Assembly: GCA_044225415.1 (NCBI GenBank)
Contig: JBGAIO010000120.1
Coordinates: 1 to 6,189 of the forward strand
Origin: JALORV01 sp044225415
GTDB taxonomy: Bacteria; Pseudomonadota; Gammaproteobacteria; Burkholderiales; Burkholderiaceae_F
DNA length: 6,189 nucleotides
Reading direction: 5' to 3'
A program made the position numbers and the translations under genes. Positions 1 to 5,703 of this stretch are shown piece after piece. The notes under the pieces were generated by a model. The model did not search any database. It had not been told where the DNA came from and was given only the letters and a program-made list of their open reading frames with translations. Numbering within the stretch: position 1 is the first letter of the stretch; every line of letters begins with the position of its first letter.

Positions 1-590
1 TCGGGGTACATCGTCGGCGAGTGGTTGCCCCACACGACCAGCTTCTCGATCGAGGCGACCGGCTTGCCGGTCTTCGCCGCCAGCTGCGATAGCGCGCGGT
101 TGTGGTCGAGCCGCATCATCGCGGTGAAGGCGGTCTTCGGCAGCGACGGCGCGGACTTCATCGCGATGTAGGCGTTGGTGTTGGCCGGATTGCCGACCAC
201 CAGCACCTTGACGTTGCGGCTGGCCGCGGCGTCGAGTGCCTTGCCCTGCGCCGTGAAGATCTGCGCGTTGGCGGCCAGCAGGTCCTTGCGCTCCATGCCG
301 GGGCCGCGCGGGCGGGCGCCGACCAGCAGCGCGACGTCCACGTCCTTGAACGCGACGGCTGGATCGCTGGCGGCTTCCATGCCGGCGAGCAGCGGGAAGG
401 CGCAATCCTCCAGCTCCATCATCACGCCCTTGAGCGCCTTCTGCGCCTTCTCGTCGGGAATCTCGAGCAGCTGCAGCACCACCGGCTGGTCCTTGCCCAG
501 CATTTCGCCCGAGGCGATGCGGAACAGCAGCGAGTAACCGATCTGACCCGCGGCGCCGGTGACGGCGACACGGACGGGGGCTTTGCTCAT
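1..590 (-). CDS. mdh: Malate dehydrogenase, N-terminal 196 codons (runs off the left edge)
   Basis: NAD-dependent malate dehydrogenase, a cytoplasmic TCA-cycle enzyme that interconverts malate and oxaloacetate. Read on the minus strand, the N-terminus holds the Rossmann motif GAAGQIG at residues 12-18. The second strand ends in LLEIP with an acidic residue (E43), as expected for NAD rather than NADP. The mobile loop GARPRGPGMERKDL (91-104) carries substrate arginines R95 and R101. The GNPANTN segment is at 133-139. The segment RLDHNR (160-165) supplies D162 and R165, and WGNHSP (187-192) supplies the catalytic H190, so the Asp-His pair is intact. Family members are usually about 325-330 residues, so roughly the last 130 are outside the window. 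The ATG at 588-590 has an AGGAG ribosome site 9 nt upstream. The gene is divergent from the GntR regulator and shares its spacer. I see nothing odd in the visible part. Family assignment is secure. Confidence 0.97.
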   Translation of the reverse strand, partial: MSKAPVRVAVTGAAGQIGYSLLFRIASGEMLGKDQPVVLQLLEIPDEKAQKALKGVMMELEDCAFPLLAGMEAASDPAVAFKDVDVALLVGARPRGPGMERKDLLAANAQIFTAQGKALDAAASRNVKVLVVGNPANTNAYIAMKSAPSLPKTAFTAMMRLDHNRALSQLAAKTGKPVASIEKLVVWGNHSPTMYP

Positions 591-599
591 GACGGGACT

Positions 600-604
600 C
601 TCCT
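600..604 (-). promoter_or_regulatory. Ribosome binding site of mdh
   Basis: On the minus strand this reads AGGAG, 9 nt before the mdh ATG at 588-590. It fixes the mdh start. I could not pick out a convincing mdh promoter in the spacer upstream. Confidence 0.8.
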
Positions 605-693
605 GGAGCAGTGTGACGTGAGGAAGAAGGCGGGATGCATGCAGTGGCGAAGCAGGGTGCTGCGGTGGTCAGGGTGCAGATCGCGCGGCCCAA

Positions 694-715
694 CCGCGGA
701 AGTCTACTGCCGCGG
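694..715. repeat. Short inverted repeat in the mdh/gntR spacer
   Basis: CCGCGG at 694-699 is repeated at 710-715 around a 10-nt loop. Because CCGCGG is its own reverse complement, this is both a direct and an inverted repeat and could fold as a 6-bp hairpin in the mdh leader. In such GC-rich DNA it may be chance. No other clear element is seen between 605 and 790. Confidence 0.3.
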
Positions 716-801
716 CCCGTGCGGCGCAGGCTTCGACGGTGAGCCAAATCCACCCGCGCGGCCCTTCCTGTCGCACGCCCAGGCTACACGGTCGGCCTAT
801 A

Positions 802-820
802 TCTTATATAAGACATAAGA
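802..820. promoter_or_regulatory. Candidate operator: perfect 12-bp palindrome plus an extra half-site
   Basis: TCTTATATAAGA at 802-813 is a perfect palindrome in a sharply AT-rich island within GC-rich DNA. The half-site ATAAGA (808-813) occurs again in direct orientation at 815-820, giving three half-sites (TCTTAT, ATAAGA, ATAAGA) in 19 bp. The site is about 41 bp upstream of the preferred gntR start and about 210 bp upstream of the mdh start. Dimeric GntR/HutC regulators usually bind short palindromes with a central TA, often in their own promoter. The simplest inference is autoregulation by the adjacent gene product, possibly also acting on mdh. The island also contains TATA-like hexamers that could serve as a -10 element, but I see no good -35 partner. 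The binding protein is inferred, not shown. Confidence 0.6.
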
Positions 821-854
821 ATTAGTCATCCGGCCCGTGCTTTGGGATATGCTC

Positions 855-1640
855 GTGACCGTGTCAGCCCAATCCTCCGCCCAGTCTTCCGCCCAGCCGC
901 CCGCCGCCGCCCGGGACGGCAAGTCCGCGGTCTTCCTGCCGCTGTACCGGCAGATCCGCGAACTGCTGGTGAAAGGCCTCGATGCCGGCGAATGGAAGCC
1001 GGGCGAGATGATTCCCAGCGAGATCGACCTCGCCGTCCGCTTCCAGGTGAGCCAGGGCACGGTGCGCAAGGCGGTCGACGAACTCGCGGCCGAAAACATG
1101 CTGGTGCGCCGGCAGGGCAAGGGCACCTTCGTCGCCACCCACCACGAGCCGCGCGCGCAGTTCCGCTTCCTGCGCGTGCTGCCCGACGAGGGCGAGGCCG
1201 CCGCGCCGCAGAGCCGCTTTCTCGAATGCCGGCGCGTGCGCGCCCCGGCCGACATCGCGCGCCAGCTCGACCTGCGCACTGGTGACTCCGTGGTCTACCT
1301 GCGGCGCGTGCTGAACTTCGGCGGCGCGCCGATCGTGCTGGAGGAGATCTGGCTGCCGGGCACGCTGTTCCGCGGGCTGACCGCCGAGCGGCTGGCCGAG
1401 TACAAGGGGCCGCTCTACGGCCTGTTCGAGACGGAATTCGGCACGCACATGATCCGCGCCGAGGAGAGCCTGCGCGCCGTGGCCGCCGACGCAGCCGCGG
1501 TGGCGGCGCTGCAGGTGGCCGCCGGCAGCCCGCTGCTGCTGGTGGAGCGAGTCTCCTACTCCTACGGCGAGCGCGCCGTGGAAGTGCGGCGCGGCCAGTA
1601 CGTCACCGAGCACTACCACTACCGCAACACGCTGTCGTGA
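855..1640 (+). CDS. GntR-family transcriptional regulator, HutC/UTRA subfamily
   Basis: Cytoplasmic DNA-binding repressor or activator of the HutC subfamily, about 261 residues. After a low-complexity Ala/Ser/Gln-rich tail (residues 1-25) comes a GntR winged helix-turn-helix at about 28-95. It has IPSEIDLA (53-60), the recognition-helix region VSQGTVRKAVDEL (65-77) and the wing RRQGKGTFV (85-93). The remainder, about 100-255, fits the UTRA effector-binding fold, with EEIWLPGTLF in the middle and a conserved-looking C-terminal strand ending VRRGQYVTEHYHY. The effector cannot be read from sequence. The position between mdh and sdhCDAB suggests a TCA-cycle or related carboxylate signal. The start is uncertain. 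GTG 855 is preferred because GGGA at 844-847 lies 7 nt upstream. ATG 849 (two codons upstream), GTG 837 and GTG 861 are in frame but have poorer ribosome sites. An operator-like palindrome lies just upstream, so autoregulation is likely. Confidence 0.9.
   Translation: MTVSAQSSAQSSAQPPAAARDGKSAVFLPLYRQIRELLVKGLDAGEWKPGEMIPSEIDLAVRFQVSQGTVRKAVDELAAENMLVRRQGKGTFVATHHEPRAQFRFLRVLPDEGEAAAPQSRFLECRRVRAPADIARQLDLRTGDSVVYLRRVLNFGGAPIVLEEIWLPGTLFRGLTAERLAEYKGPLYGLFETEFGTHMIRAEESLRAVAADAAAVAALQVAAGSPLLLVERVSYSYGERAVEVRRGQYVTEHYHYRNTLS
864..899 (+). repeat. Three 12-bp tandem repeats in the regulator N-terminus
   Basis: Three consecutive 12-bp units encode SAQS, SAQS and SAQP at residues 4-15 of the regulator. 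The copies differ at a few bases. They lie before the DNA-binding domain in what looks like a disordered tail. Copy number could vary between strains without breaking the frame. Confidence 0.6.
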
Positions 1641-1666
1641 TCCTGACGTGATGCGCGTCGGCTGAT

Positions 1667-1695
1667 TTGGATGGCGCGCGCGATTCGTTCAAAAT
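1667..1695 (+). promoter_or_regulatory. Weak sigma-70 promoter candidate for the sdh operon
   Basis: TTGGAT (1667-1672) and CAAAAT (1690-1695) are separated by 17 bp, the ideal spacing. They match the consensus at 3 of 6 and 4 of 6 positions. The -10 candidate overlaps a small inverted repeat, CAAAA at 1690-1694 and TTTTG at 1703-1707. This would give an untranslated leader of about 90 nt before sdhC. It is the best pair I can see, but the match is weak. Read-through from the regulator gene is another possibility. Confidence 0.3.
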
Positions 1696-1707
1696 AGCGA
1701 AGTTTTG

Positions 1708-1728
1708 CTGATCGGTGCCGGTGATCAG
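1708..1728 (+). repeat. Inverted repeat in the sdhC leader
   Basis: CTGATC at 1708-1713 and GATCAG at 1723-1728 are perfect 6-bp arms around a 9-nt loop, about 65 nt upstream of sdhC. A further pair, GGTAC at about 1729 and GTACC at about 1748, follows directly. They could form hairpins in the leader RNA or be a protein-binding site. There is no poly-T tract, so this does not look like an intrinsic terminator of the regulator gene. Confidence 0.35.
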
Positions 1729-1793
1729 GTACCGAACGGTTTCGTCGTACCCACTCGGCACCACGCCGGTTCCAAGAGCCCGACGCCCAGAAC

Positions 1794-2207
1794 ATGAACT
1801 CGCCAGCCGTGCGCAAGCCGCGTCCGCAGTTCCGCAACATCCACGTCTCCCAGATCACGCAGTACCGGCTGCCGCCGCCGGGCATGGTGTCGATCCTGCA
1901 TCGTGTCAGCGGTGCGCTGCTGTTCCTGACGCTGCCGCTGGTGCTGTGGCTGTTCGAGCGCAGCCTGCTGTCCGAGAACACCTGGGAACAGCTACAGGTG
2001 ATCGCCTCGCATGGGCTGGTGAAGCTCGTGCTTCTGGCGCTGGCGTGGGCCTTCATCCATCACCTGGTCGCCGGCGTGCGCTACCTGCTGCTGGATCTCG
2101 ATATCGGCGTCGACAAGCACACGGCCCGCACCAGCGCGCTCGCGGTGTTCGCCGTCAGCCTGCCGCTGACGCTGCTCGTCGGCCTGCGCATCTTCGGAGT
2201 GTTCTGA
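1794..2207 (+). CDS. sdhC: Succinate dehydrogenase cytochrome b556 membrane subunit
   Basis: Large membrane anchor of complex II, 137 residues, the usual length. With SdhD it holds haem b and the ubiquinone site in the inner membrane. The first family signature SILHRVSG is at 33-40. S33 and R37 align with E. coli quinone-site residues S27 and R31. The second signature HHLVAGVRYLLLD is at 89-101. H90 aligns with the E. coli axial haem ligand H84. Three hydrophobic segments are visible, at about 36-54, 68-88 and 113-135. The ATG at 1794 gives the family's normal N-terminus (MNSPAVRKPRPQFRNI), but there is no clear Shine-Dalgarno sequence in the 15 nt before it, unlike the other sdh genes. It is the first gene of the operon, and its TGA overlaps the sdhD ATG by one base. 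The assignment is secure. Confidence 0.96.
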   Translation: MNSPAVRKPRPQFRNIHVSQITQYRLPPPGMVSILHRVSGALLFLTLPLVLWLFERSLLSENTWEQLQVIASHGLVKLVLLALAWAFIHHLVAGVRYLLLDLDIGVDKHTARTSALAVFAVSLPLTLLVGLRIFGVF

Positions 2208-2578
2208 TGTCCGCCCAACCTTCTTCCGGCATCGGCGCCCATCGCCTGGTCGTCGGCGCGCACTACGGCGCCGGCAGCTTCCTGATGCAGCGGCTGACCG
2301 CGGTGGTCATCGCTGTCTTCGCGGTCGTGCTGGTCGCGCGCGTGCTGTTCGCCGACGCCGGCTACGTCGGCTGGGCGTCGATCTTCGCTGCGCTGTGGAT
2401 GAAGGTGTTCGCGCTGATCGCCATCCTCGCGCTGCTGTATCACGCGTGGATCGGCGTGCGCGACATCTGGATGGACTACGTCAAGCCCACCTGGGTCCGG
2501 CTGACGCTGCAGATGCTGACGGTGCTGTGGCTGGTCGGCTGTGCCGTGTGGTCGGTGCAGATCCTGTGGAGCGTGTGA
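2207..2578 (+). CDS. sdhD: Succinate dehydrogenase hydrophobic membrane anchor subunit
   Basis: Small membrane anchor of complex II, 123 residues, normal for the family. It has three hydrophobic segments at about 25-48, 56-78 and 97-120. The segment HAWIGVRDIWMDYVKP at 79-94 is the diagnostic part: H79 aligns with the E. coli haem ligand H71, and D90 and Y91 align with E. coli quinone-site residues D82 and Y83. The ATG overlaps the sdhC stop as TGATG, and GGAG at 2196-2199 lies 7 nt upstream, so translation is probably coupled to sdhC. Its own stop overlaps the sdhA start in the same way. The key residues I checked against E. coli are all present. Confidence 0.95.
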   Translation: MSAQPSSGIGAHRLVVGAHYGAGSFLMQRLTAVVIAVFAVVLVARVLFADAGYVGWASIFAALWMKVFALIAILALLYHAWIGVRDIWMDYVKPTWVRLTLQMLTVLWLVGCAVWSVQILWSV

Positions 2579-4371
2579 TGGCCGCCGCATCGATGGGCAA
2601 CAACGCCGGCAATATCGTCCGCCGCCGCTTCGACGCGGTGATCGTCGGTGCCGGCGGCTCGGGCATGCGCTGCTCGCTGCAACTCGCCCAGGCAGGACTC
2701 AACGTCGCGGTGCTGTCGAAGGTGTTCCCGACGCGCTCTCATACGGTAGCCGCGCAGGGCGGCATCGGCGCTTCGCTGGGCAACATGACCGAGGACAACT
2801 GGCTGTGGCACATGTTCGACACGGTCAAGGGCTCCGACTACCTCGGCGACCAGGACGCGATCGAGTTCATGTGCCGCCAGGCGCCTGAAGTCGTGTACGA
2901 GCTCGAGCATTTCGGCATGCCCTTCGACCGCAACCCGGACGGCACGATCTACCAGCGGCCCTTCGGCGGCCACTCCGCGAACTTCGGCGAGAAGCCCGTG
3001 CCGCGCGCCTGCGCGGCCGCCGACCGCACCGGCCATGCGCTGTTGCACACGCTGTACCAGCGCAACGTGCGCAGCCGCACGCAGTTCTTCGTCGAGTGGA
3101 TGGCGCTCGACCTCGTGCGCGATGCGGAGGGCGCGGTCGTCGGCGTCGTGGCGCTGGAGATGGAAACCGGCGATCTGATGATCTTCGAGTCGAAGGTCGC
3201 GGTGCTGGCCACCGGCGGCGCGGGCCGCATCTTCGACGCGTCGACCAACGCCTACATCAATACCGGCGACGGGCTGGGCATGGTGGCGCGCGCCGGCATC
3301 CCGCTCGAGGACATGGAGTTCTGGCAGTTCCACCCGACCGGCGTGGCCGGTGCCGGCGTGCTGATCACCGAGGGCGTGCGCGGCGAGGGCGGCATCCTGC
3401 TCAACTGCAACGGCGAGCGCTTCATGGAGCGCTATGCGCCGACGCTGAAGGACCTGGCGCCGCGCGACTTCGTGTCGCGCAGCATGGACCAGGAGATCAA
3501 GGAAGGCCGCGGCTGCGGTCCGCACAAGGACCACGTGCTGCTGAAGCTCGATCACCTCGGCGCCGACACGATCATGAAGCGGCTGCCGTCGATCCGCGAG
3601 ATCGCGATCAAGTTCGCCAACGTCGATCCGATCCGCGAGCCGATCCCGGTCGTGCCGACCATCAACTACCAGATGGGTGGCATTCCGACCAACTATCACG
3701 GCCAGGTGGTGGCGCCGAAGAACGGCAACCCGAACGCCGTGGTGCCGGGGCTCTATGCGATCGGCGAGTGCGCGTGCGTGTCGGTGCACGGCGCGAACCG
3801 GCTCGGCACCAATTCGCTGCTCGACCTGGTGGTGTTCGGCCGCGCGGCCGGCAACCACATTGTCGAGGCCAACTACAAGGCGCAGGGCTTCCGCGAACTG
3901 CCCGCCCACGCGGGCGAGGCGACCGCCGCGCGTGTTGCCGCGCTGGACGGCCGCGTCAGCGGCGAGCGCGTGCAGGACGTTGCCAACGCCATCCGCAAGA
4001 CGATGCAGGCGCACTGCGGCGTGTTCCGCACCGCCGCGCTGCTCGACGAGGGCGTGCGGCAGATCATGGCGCTGGCCGAGCGTGCGCGGCATGTCGCGAT
4101 CGCCGACAAGTCGAAGGTCTTCAACACCGCGCGCGTCGAGGCGCTGGAACTCGACAATCTGGTCGAGACTGCCAAGGCCACCATCGTGTCCGCGGCGGCG
4201 CGCACCGAAAGCCGCGGTGCGCATGCGCGCGAAGACTTCCCCGAGCGCGACGACGTGCAGTGGATCCGCCACTCGCTGTTCTATACGGACGGCAACCGCC
4301 TCGACTACAAGCCCGTCAACATGAAGCCGTTGACGGTGCCGACCTTCGAGCCCAAGAAGCGCACGTTCTGA
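2578..4371 (+). CDS. sdhA: Succinate dehydrogenase flavoprotein subunit
   Basis: Catalytic subunit of complex II, 597 residues (E. coli has 588). It oxidises succinate to fumarate on the cytoplasmic face and passes electrons to SdhB. The FAD-binding motif GAGGSG is at 24-29. RSHTVAAQGG at 53-62 holds H55, the site of covalent FAD attachment. HPTG at 252-255 gives H252 (E. coli H242), and LAPRD gives the proton-shuttle arginine R296 (E. coli R286). VSVHGANR at 401-408 gives R408 (E. coli R399). One substrate-binding residue differs: PTINYQMGG has N363 where E. coli H354 and the family's HYxxGG motif have histidine. The change is one base (AAC for CAC) at 3664. The ATG at 2578 overlaps the sdhD stop, with GGAG 6 nt upstream (2568-2571). 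A second in-frame ATG at 2593 has no better ribosome site. Codon use is strongly high-GC. Identity is certain. The effect of N363 is not known. Confidence 0.98.
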   Translation: MAAASMGNNAGNIVRRRFDAVIVGAGGSGMRCSLQLAQAGLNVAVLSKVFPTRSHTVAAQGGIGASLGNMTEDNWLWHMFDTVKGSDYLGDQDAIEFMCRQAPEVVYELEHFGMPFDRNPDGTIYQRPFGGHSANFGEKPVPRACAAADRTGHALLHTLYQRNVRSRTQFFVEWMALDLVRDAEGAVVGVVALEMETGDLMIFESKVAVLATGGAGRIFDASTNAYINTGDGLGMVARAGIPLEDMEFWQFHPTGVAGAGVLITEGVRGEGGILLNCNGERFMERYAPTLKDLAPRDFVSRSMDQEIKEGRGCGPHKDHVLLKLDHLGADTIMKRLPSIREIAIKFANVDPIREPIPVVPTINYQMGGIPTNYHGQVVAPKNGNPNAVVPGLYAIGECACVSVHGANRLGTNSLLDLVVFGRAAGNHIVEANYKAQGFRELPAHAGEATAARVAALDGRVSGERVQDVANAIRKTMQAHCGVFRTAALLDEGVRQIMALAERARHVAIADKSKVFNTARVEALELDNLVETAKATIVSAAARTESRGAHAREDFPERDDVQWIRHSLFYTDGNRLDYKPVNMKPLTVPTFEPKKRTF

Positions 4372-4387
4372 GGCGCGTGGAGACGAC

Positions 4388-5149
4388 ATGACAGCAGGGC
4401 ATCCCGTCGAGACCGGCGCCGTCGCCGAGGCTGCGCAGGGCACGCGCACGCTGCGCTTCGAGATCTACCGCTACGACCCGGACAGGGACGCGAAGCCCTA
4501 CATGCAGAAGCTGGAGGTGCGGCTCGCGCCCACCGACAAGATGCTGCTGGACGCGCTGATGCGCATCAAGAGCGACTTCGACGACAGCGTGTCGTTCCGC
4601 CGTTCGTGCCGCGAAGGCGTGTGCGGTTCCGACGCGATGAACATCAACGGCAAGAACGGCCTGGCCTGCGTTACCAATCTGCGCGCGCTGCCGTCCGAGG
4701 TGGTGCTCAAGCCACTGCCCGGCCTGCCGGTGATCCGCGACCTGATCGTCGACATGAGCGGCTTCTTCAAACAGTACCACTCGATCAAGCCCTGGCTCGT
4801 CAACGATGACCCTCCGCCCGAGCGGGAACGTCTGCAGTCGCCCGAGGCGCGCGAGGAGCTCGATGGGTTGTACGAATGCATCCTGTGCGCCTGCTGCTCG
4901 AGCGCCTGCCCGAGCTTCTGGTGGAACCCCGACAAGTACGTCGGACCGGCCGGGTTGCTGCAGGCCTACCGCTTCCTGGTCGACAGCCGTGACCAAGCCA
5001 GCGCCGCGCGTCTCGACGACCTGCACGACCCATATCGGCTGTTCCGTTGTCGCACGATCCTCAACTGCACCGACGTTTGCCCCAAGGGACTGAACCCGGC
5101 GCGGGCGATCGGTCTGATCAAGGCCATGATGGTCCGCCGCGCGACCTGA
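4388..5149 (+). CDS. sdhB: Succinate dehydrogenase iron-sulfur subunit
   Basis: Electron-transfer subunit of complex II, 253 residues. It carries electrons from SdhA's FAD through three Fe-S clusters to quinone at SdhC/SdhD. The ferredoxin-like domain has SCREGVCGSD at 73-82 and C94: ligands C74, C79 and C94, with D82 in the fourth position as in E. coli SdhB (D63). The C-terminal domain has CILCACCSSACP at 164-175, with C164, C167, C170 and C174, and later C221, C227 and C231 followed by P232, as expected for the 4Fe-4S and 3Fe-4S clusters. The N-terminus is about 15-20 residues longer than in E. coli (238 residues) and alanine-rich. GGAG at 4379-4382 lies 5 nt before the ATG, and only 16 nt separate it from sdhA. 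It is the last gene of the visible operon: sdhE and gltA, common next genes in this group, are not directly downstream. Confidence 0.97.
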   Translation: MTAGHPVETGAVAEAAQGTRTLRFEIYRYDPDRDAKPYMQKLEVRLAPTDKMLLDALMRIKSDFDDSVSFRRSCREGVCGSDAMNINGKNGLACVTNLRALPSEVVLKPLPGLPVIRDLIVDMSGFFKQYHSIKPWLVNDDPPPERERLQSPEAREELDGLYECILCACCSSACPSFWWNPDKYVGPAGLLQAYRFLVDSRDQASAARLDDLHDPYRLFRCRTILNCTDVCPKGLNPARAIGLIKAMMVRRAT

Positions 5150-5193
5150 CCGCGCCGGCCCGGACGCGTGAGCGCGCCGCCATGCCGGTCAGG
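5145..5193. terminator. Inverted repeat spanning both convergent stop codons (possible bidirectional terminator)
   Basis: CCTGACCG at 5145-5152 and CGGTCAGG at 5186-5193 are perfect 8-bp arms separated by 33 nt. The left arm contains the sdhB TGA (5147-5149). The right arm contains the cupin gene's TGA on the minus strand (5189-5191). A smaller hairpin, CGCG-TGAG-CGCG at 5165-5176, sits inside the loop. No clear T-run follows on either side, so it is not a canonical intrinsic terminator. A role in ending or protecting both converging transcripts is an inference from position. Confidence 0.4.
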
Positions 5194-5524
5194 ACGGTTT
5201 GGCGACGCACAGGGTTAGCAGCGCCGACGAGTCGACGATCGCCTCGAGCGCATGGGGCTCGTTGCGACGCAGGTGGATGAAGTCGCCCGCTTCGAGCACG
5301 TGCCGGGCTTCGGGTGTGCGGAACTCGATGCGCCCTTCGATGCACTGGACGGTGATTTCGCCGGGTGCACTGTGCTCGCGCAACTGCTTGCCCGCCGCGA
5401 GCACGATGCGCACAACCTCGAGCTGGTCGGCCTTGATGATGGCCGTCGTCCTGGAGCTGCTCAGCCGATCGCCCAAGGGCAGCACACTGACGACCTGTCC
5501 CGACTGCGTATGAGTCTGTGCCAT
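5189..5524 (-). CDS. Small single-domain cupin protein
   Basis: A 111-residue protein with one cupin beta-barrel and no signal peptide, so probably cytoplasmic. The first cupin motif is recognisable around G45, H51, E56 and Q60 (AGKQLREHSAPGEITVQ), though the usual second histidine of HxH is replaced (HSA). The second motif, AGDFIHLRRNEPH at 79-91, supplies H91. H51, E56, Q60 and H91 could bind a metal, but substrate and reaction cannot be assigned. The chosen ATG (5522-5524) has GGAG (minus strand, 5532-5535) 7 nt upstream. The frame stays open another 41 codons upstream, but that extension does not look like cupin sequence and lacks a comparable start. The gene converges on sdhB with 39 nt between stops and is divergent from the unassigned right-hand frame. 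The fold is likely; the role is unknown. Confidence 0.82.
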   Translation of the reverse strand: MAQTHTQSGQVVSVLPLGDRLSSSRTTAIIKADQLEVVRIVLAAGKQLREHSAPGEITVQCIEGRIEFRTPEARHVLEAGDFIHLRRNEPHALEAIVDSSALLTLCVAKPS

Positions 5525-5595
5525 CTCTGTTCTCCAAGGTGAGCTTCCACTTCGATCAGAGACCACAACAACACCGGCCCCACGCAACCATGGCC

Positions 5596-5619
5596 GGCCG
5601 CGGGTGCGATAGCGCGGCC
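5596..5619. repeat. Inverted repeat upstream of the cupin gene
   Basis: GGCCGCG at 5596-5602 and CGCGGCC at 5613-5619 form a perfect 7-bp stem with a 10-nt loop, about 70-95 bp upstream of the cupin start. It lies in the 179-bp divergent spacer between the cupin gene and the right-hand open frame. It could be an operator or a leader hairpin. I found no convincing promoter in this spacer. Confidence 0.35.
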
Positions 5620-5703
5620 CCAAAGTACCAGCTTTGCGAGAGCCCAAGATGATCGCCTACTGTCGCTTCCTTCGCGGGCAACCGCGCAGAGAGGGTCCGC
5701 AAC

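Noticed and set aside
102..818. Long plus-strand open frames opposite mdh (102-818 and 175-537)
   Set aside because: They are antisense shadows of mdh, whose minus-strand product has every expected motif. Their translations are low-complexity His/Arg/Gln-rich or Ser/Ala-rich sequence.
2395..2577. In-frame extension of sdhA upstream to 2395
   Set aside because: It lies inside sdhD in another frame. The ATG at 2578 has GGAG at 6 nt and gives the normal SdhA N-terminus.
2476..4449. 657-codon minus-strand open frame opposite sdhA
   Set aside because: It lies antisense to a certain sdhA gene and arises from high third-position G+C. The product is His/Arg/Val-rich with no recognisable domain.
5525..5647. 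41-codon N-terminal extension of the cupin protein
   Set aside because: It is Arg/Gly/Val-rich and unlike a cupin, and it contains the 5596-5619 inverted repeat. The internal ATG at 5524 has a good ribosome site.
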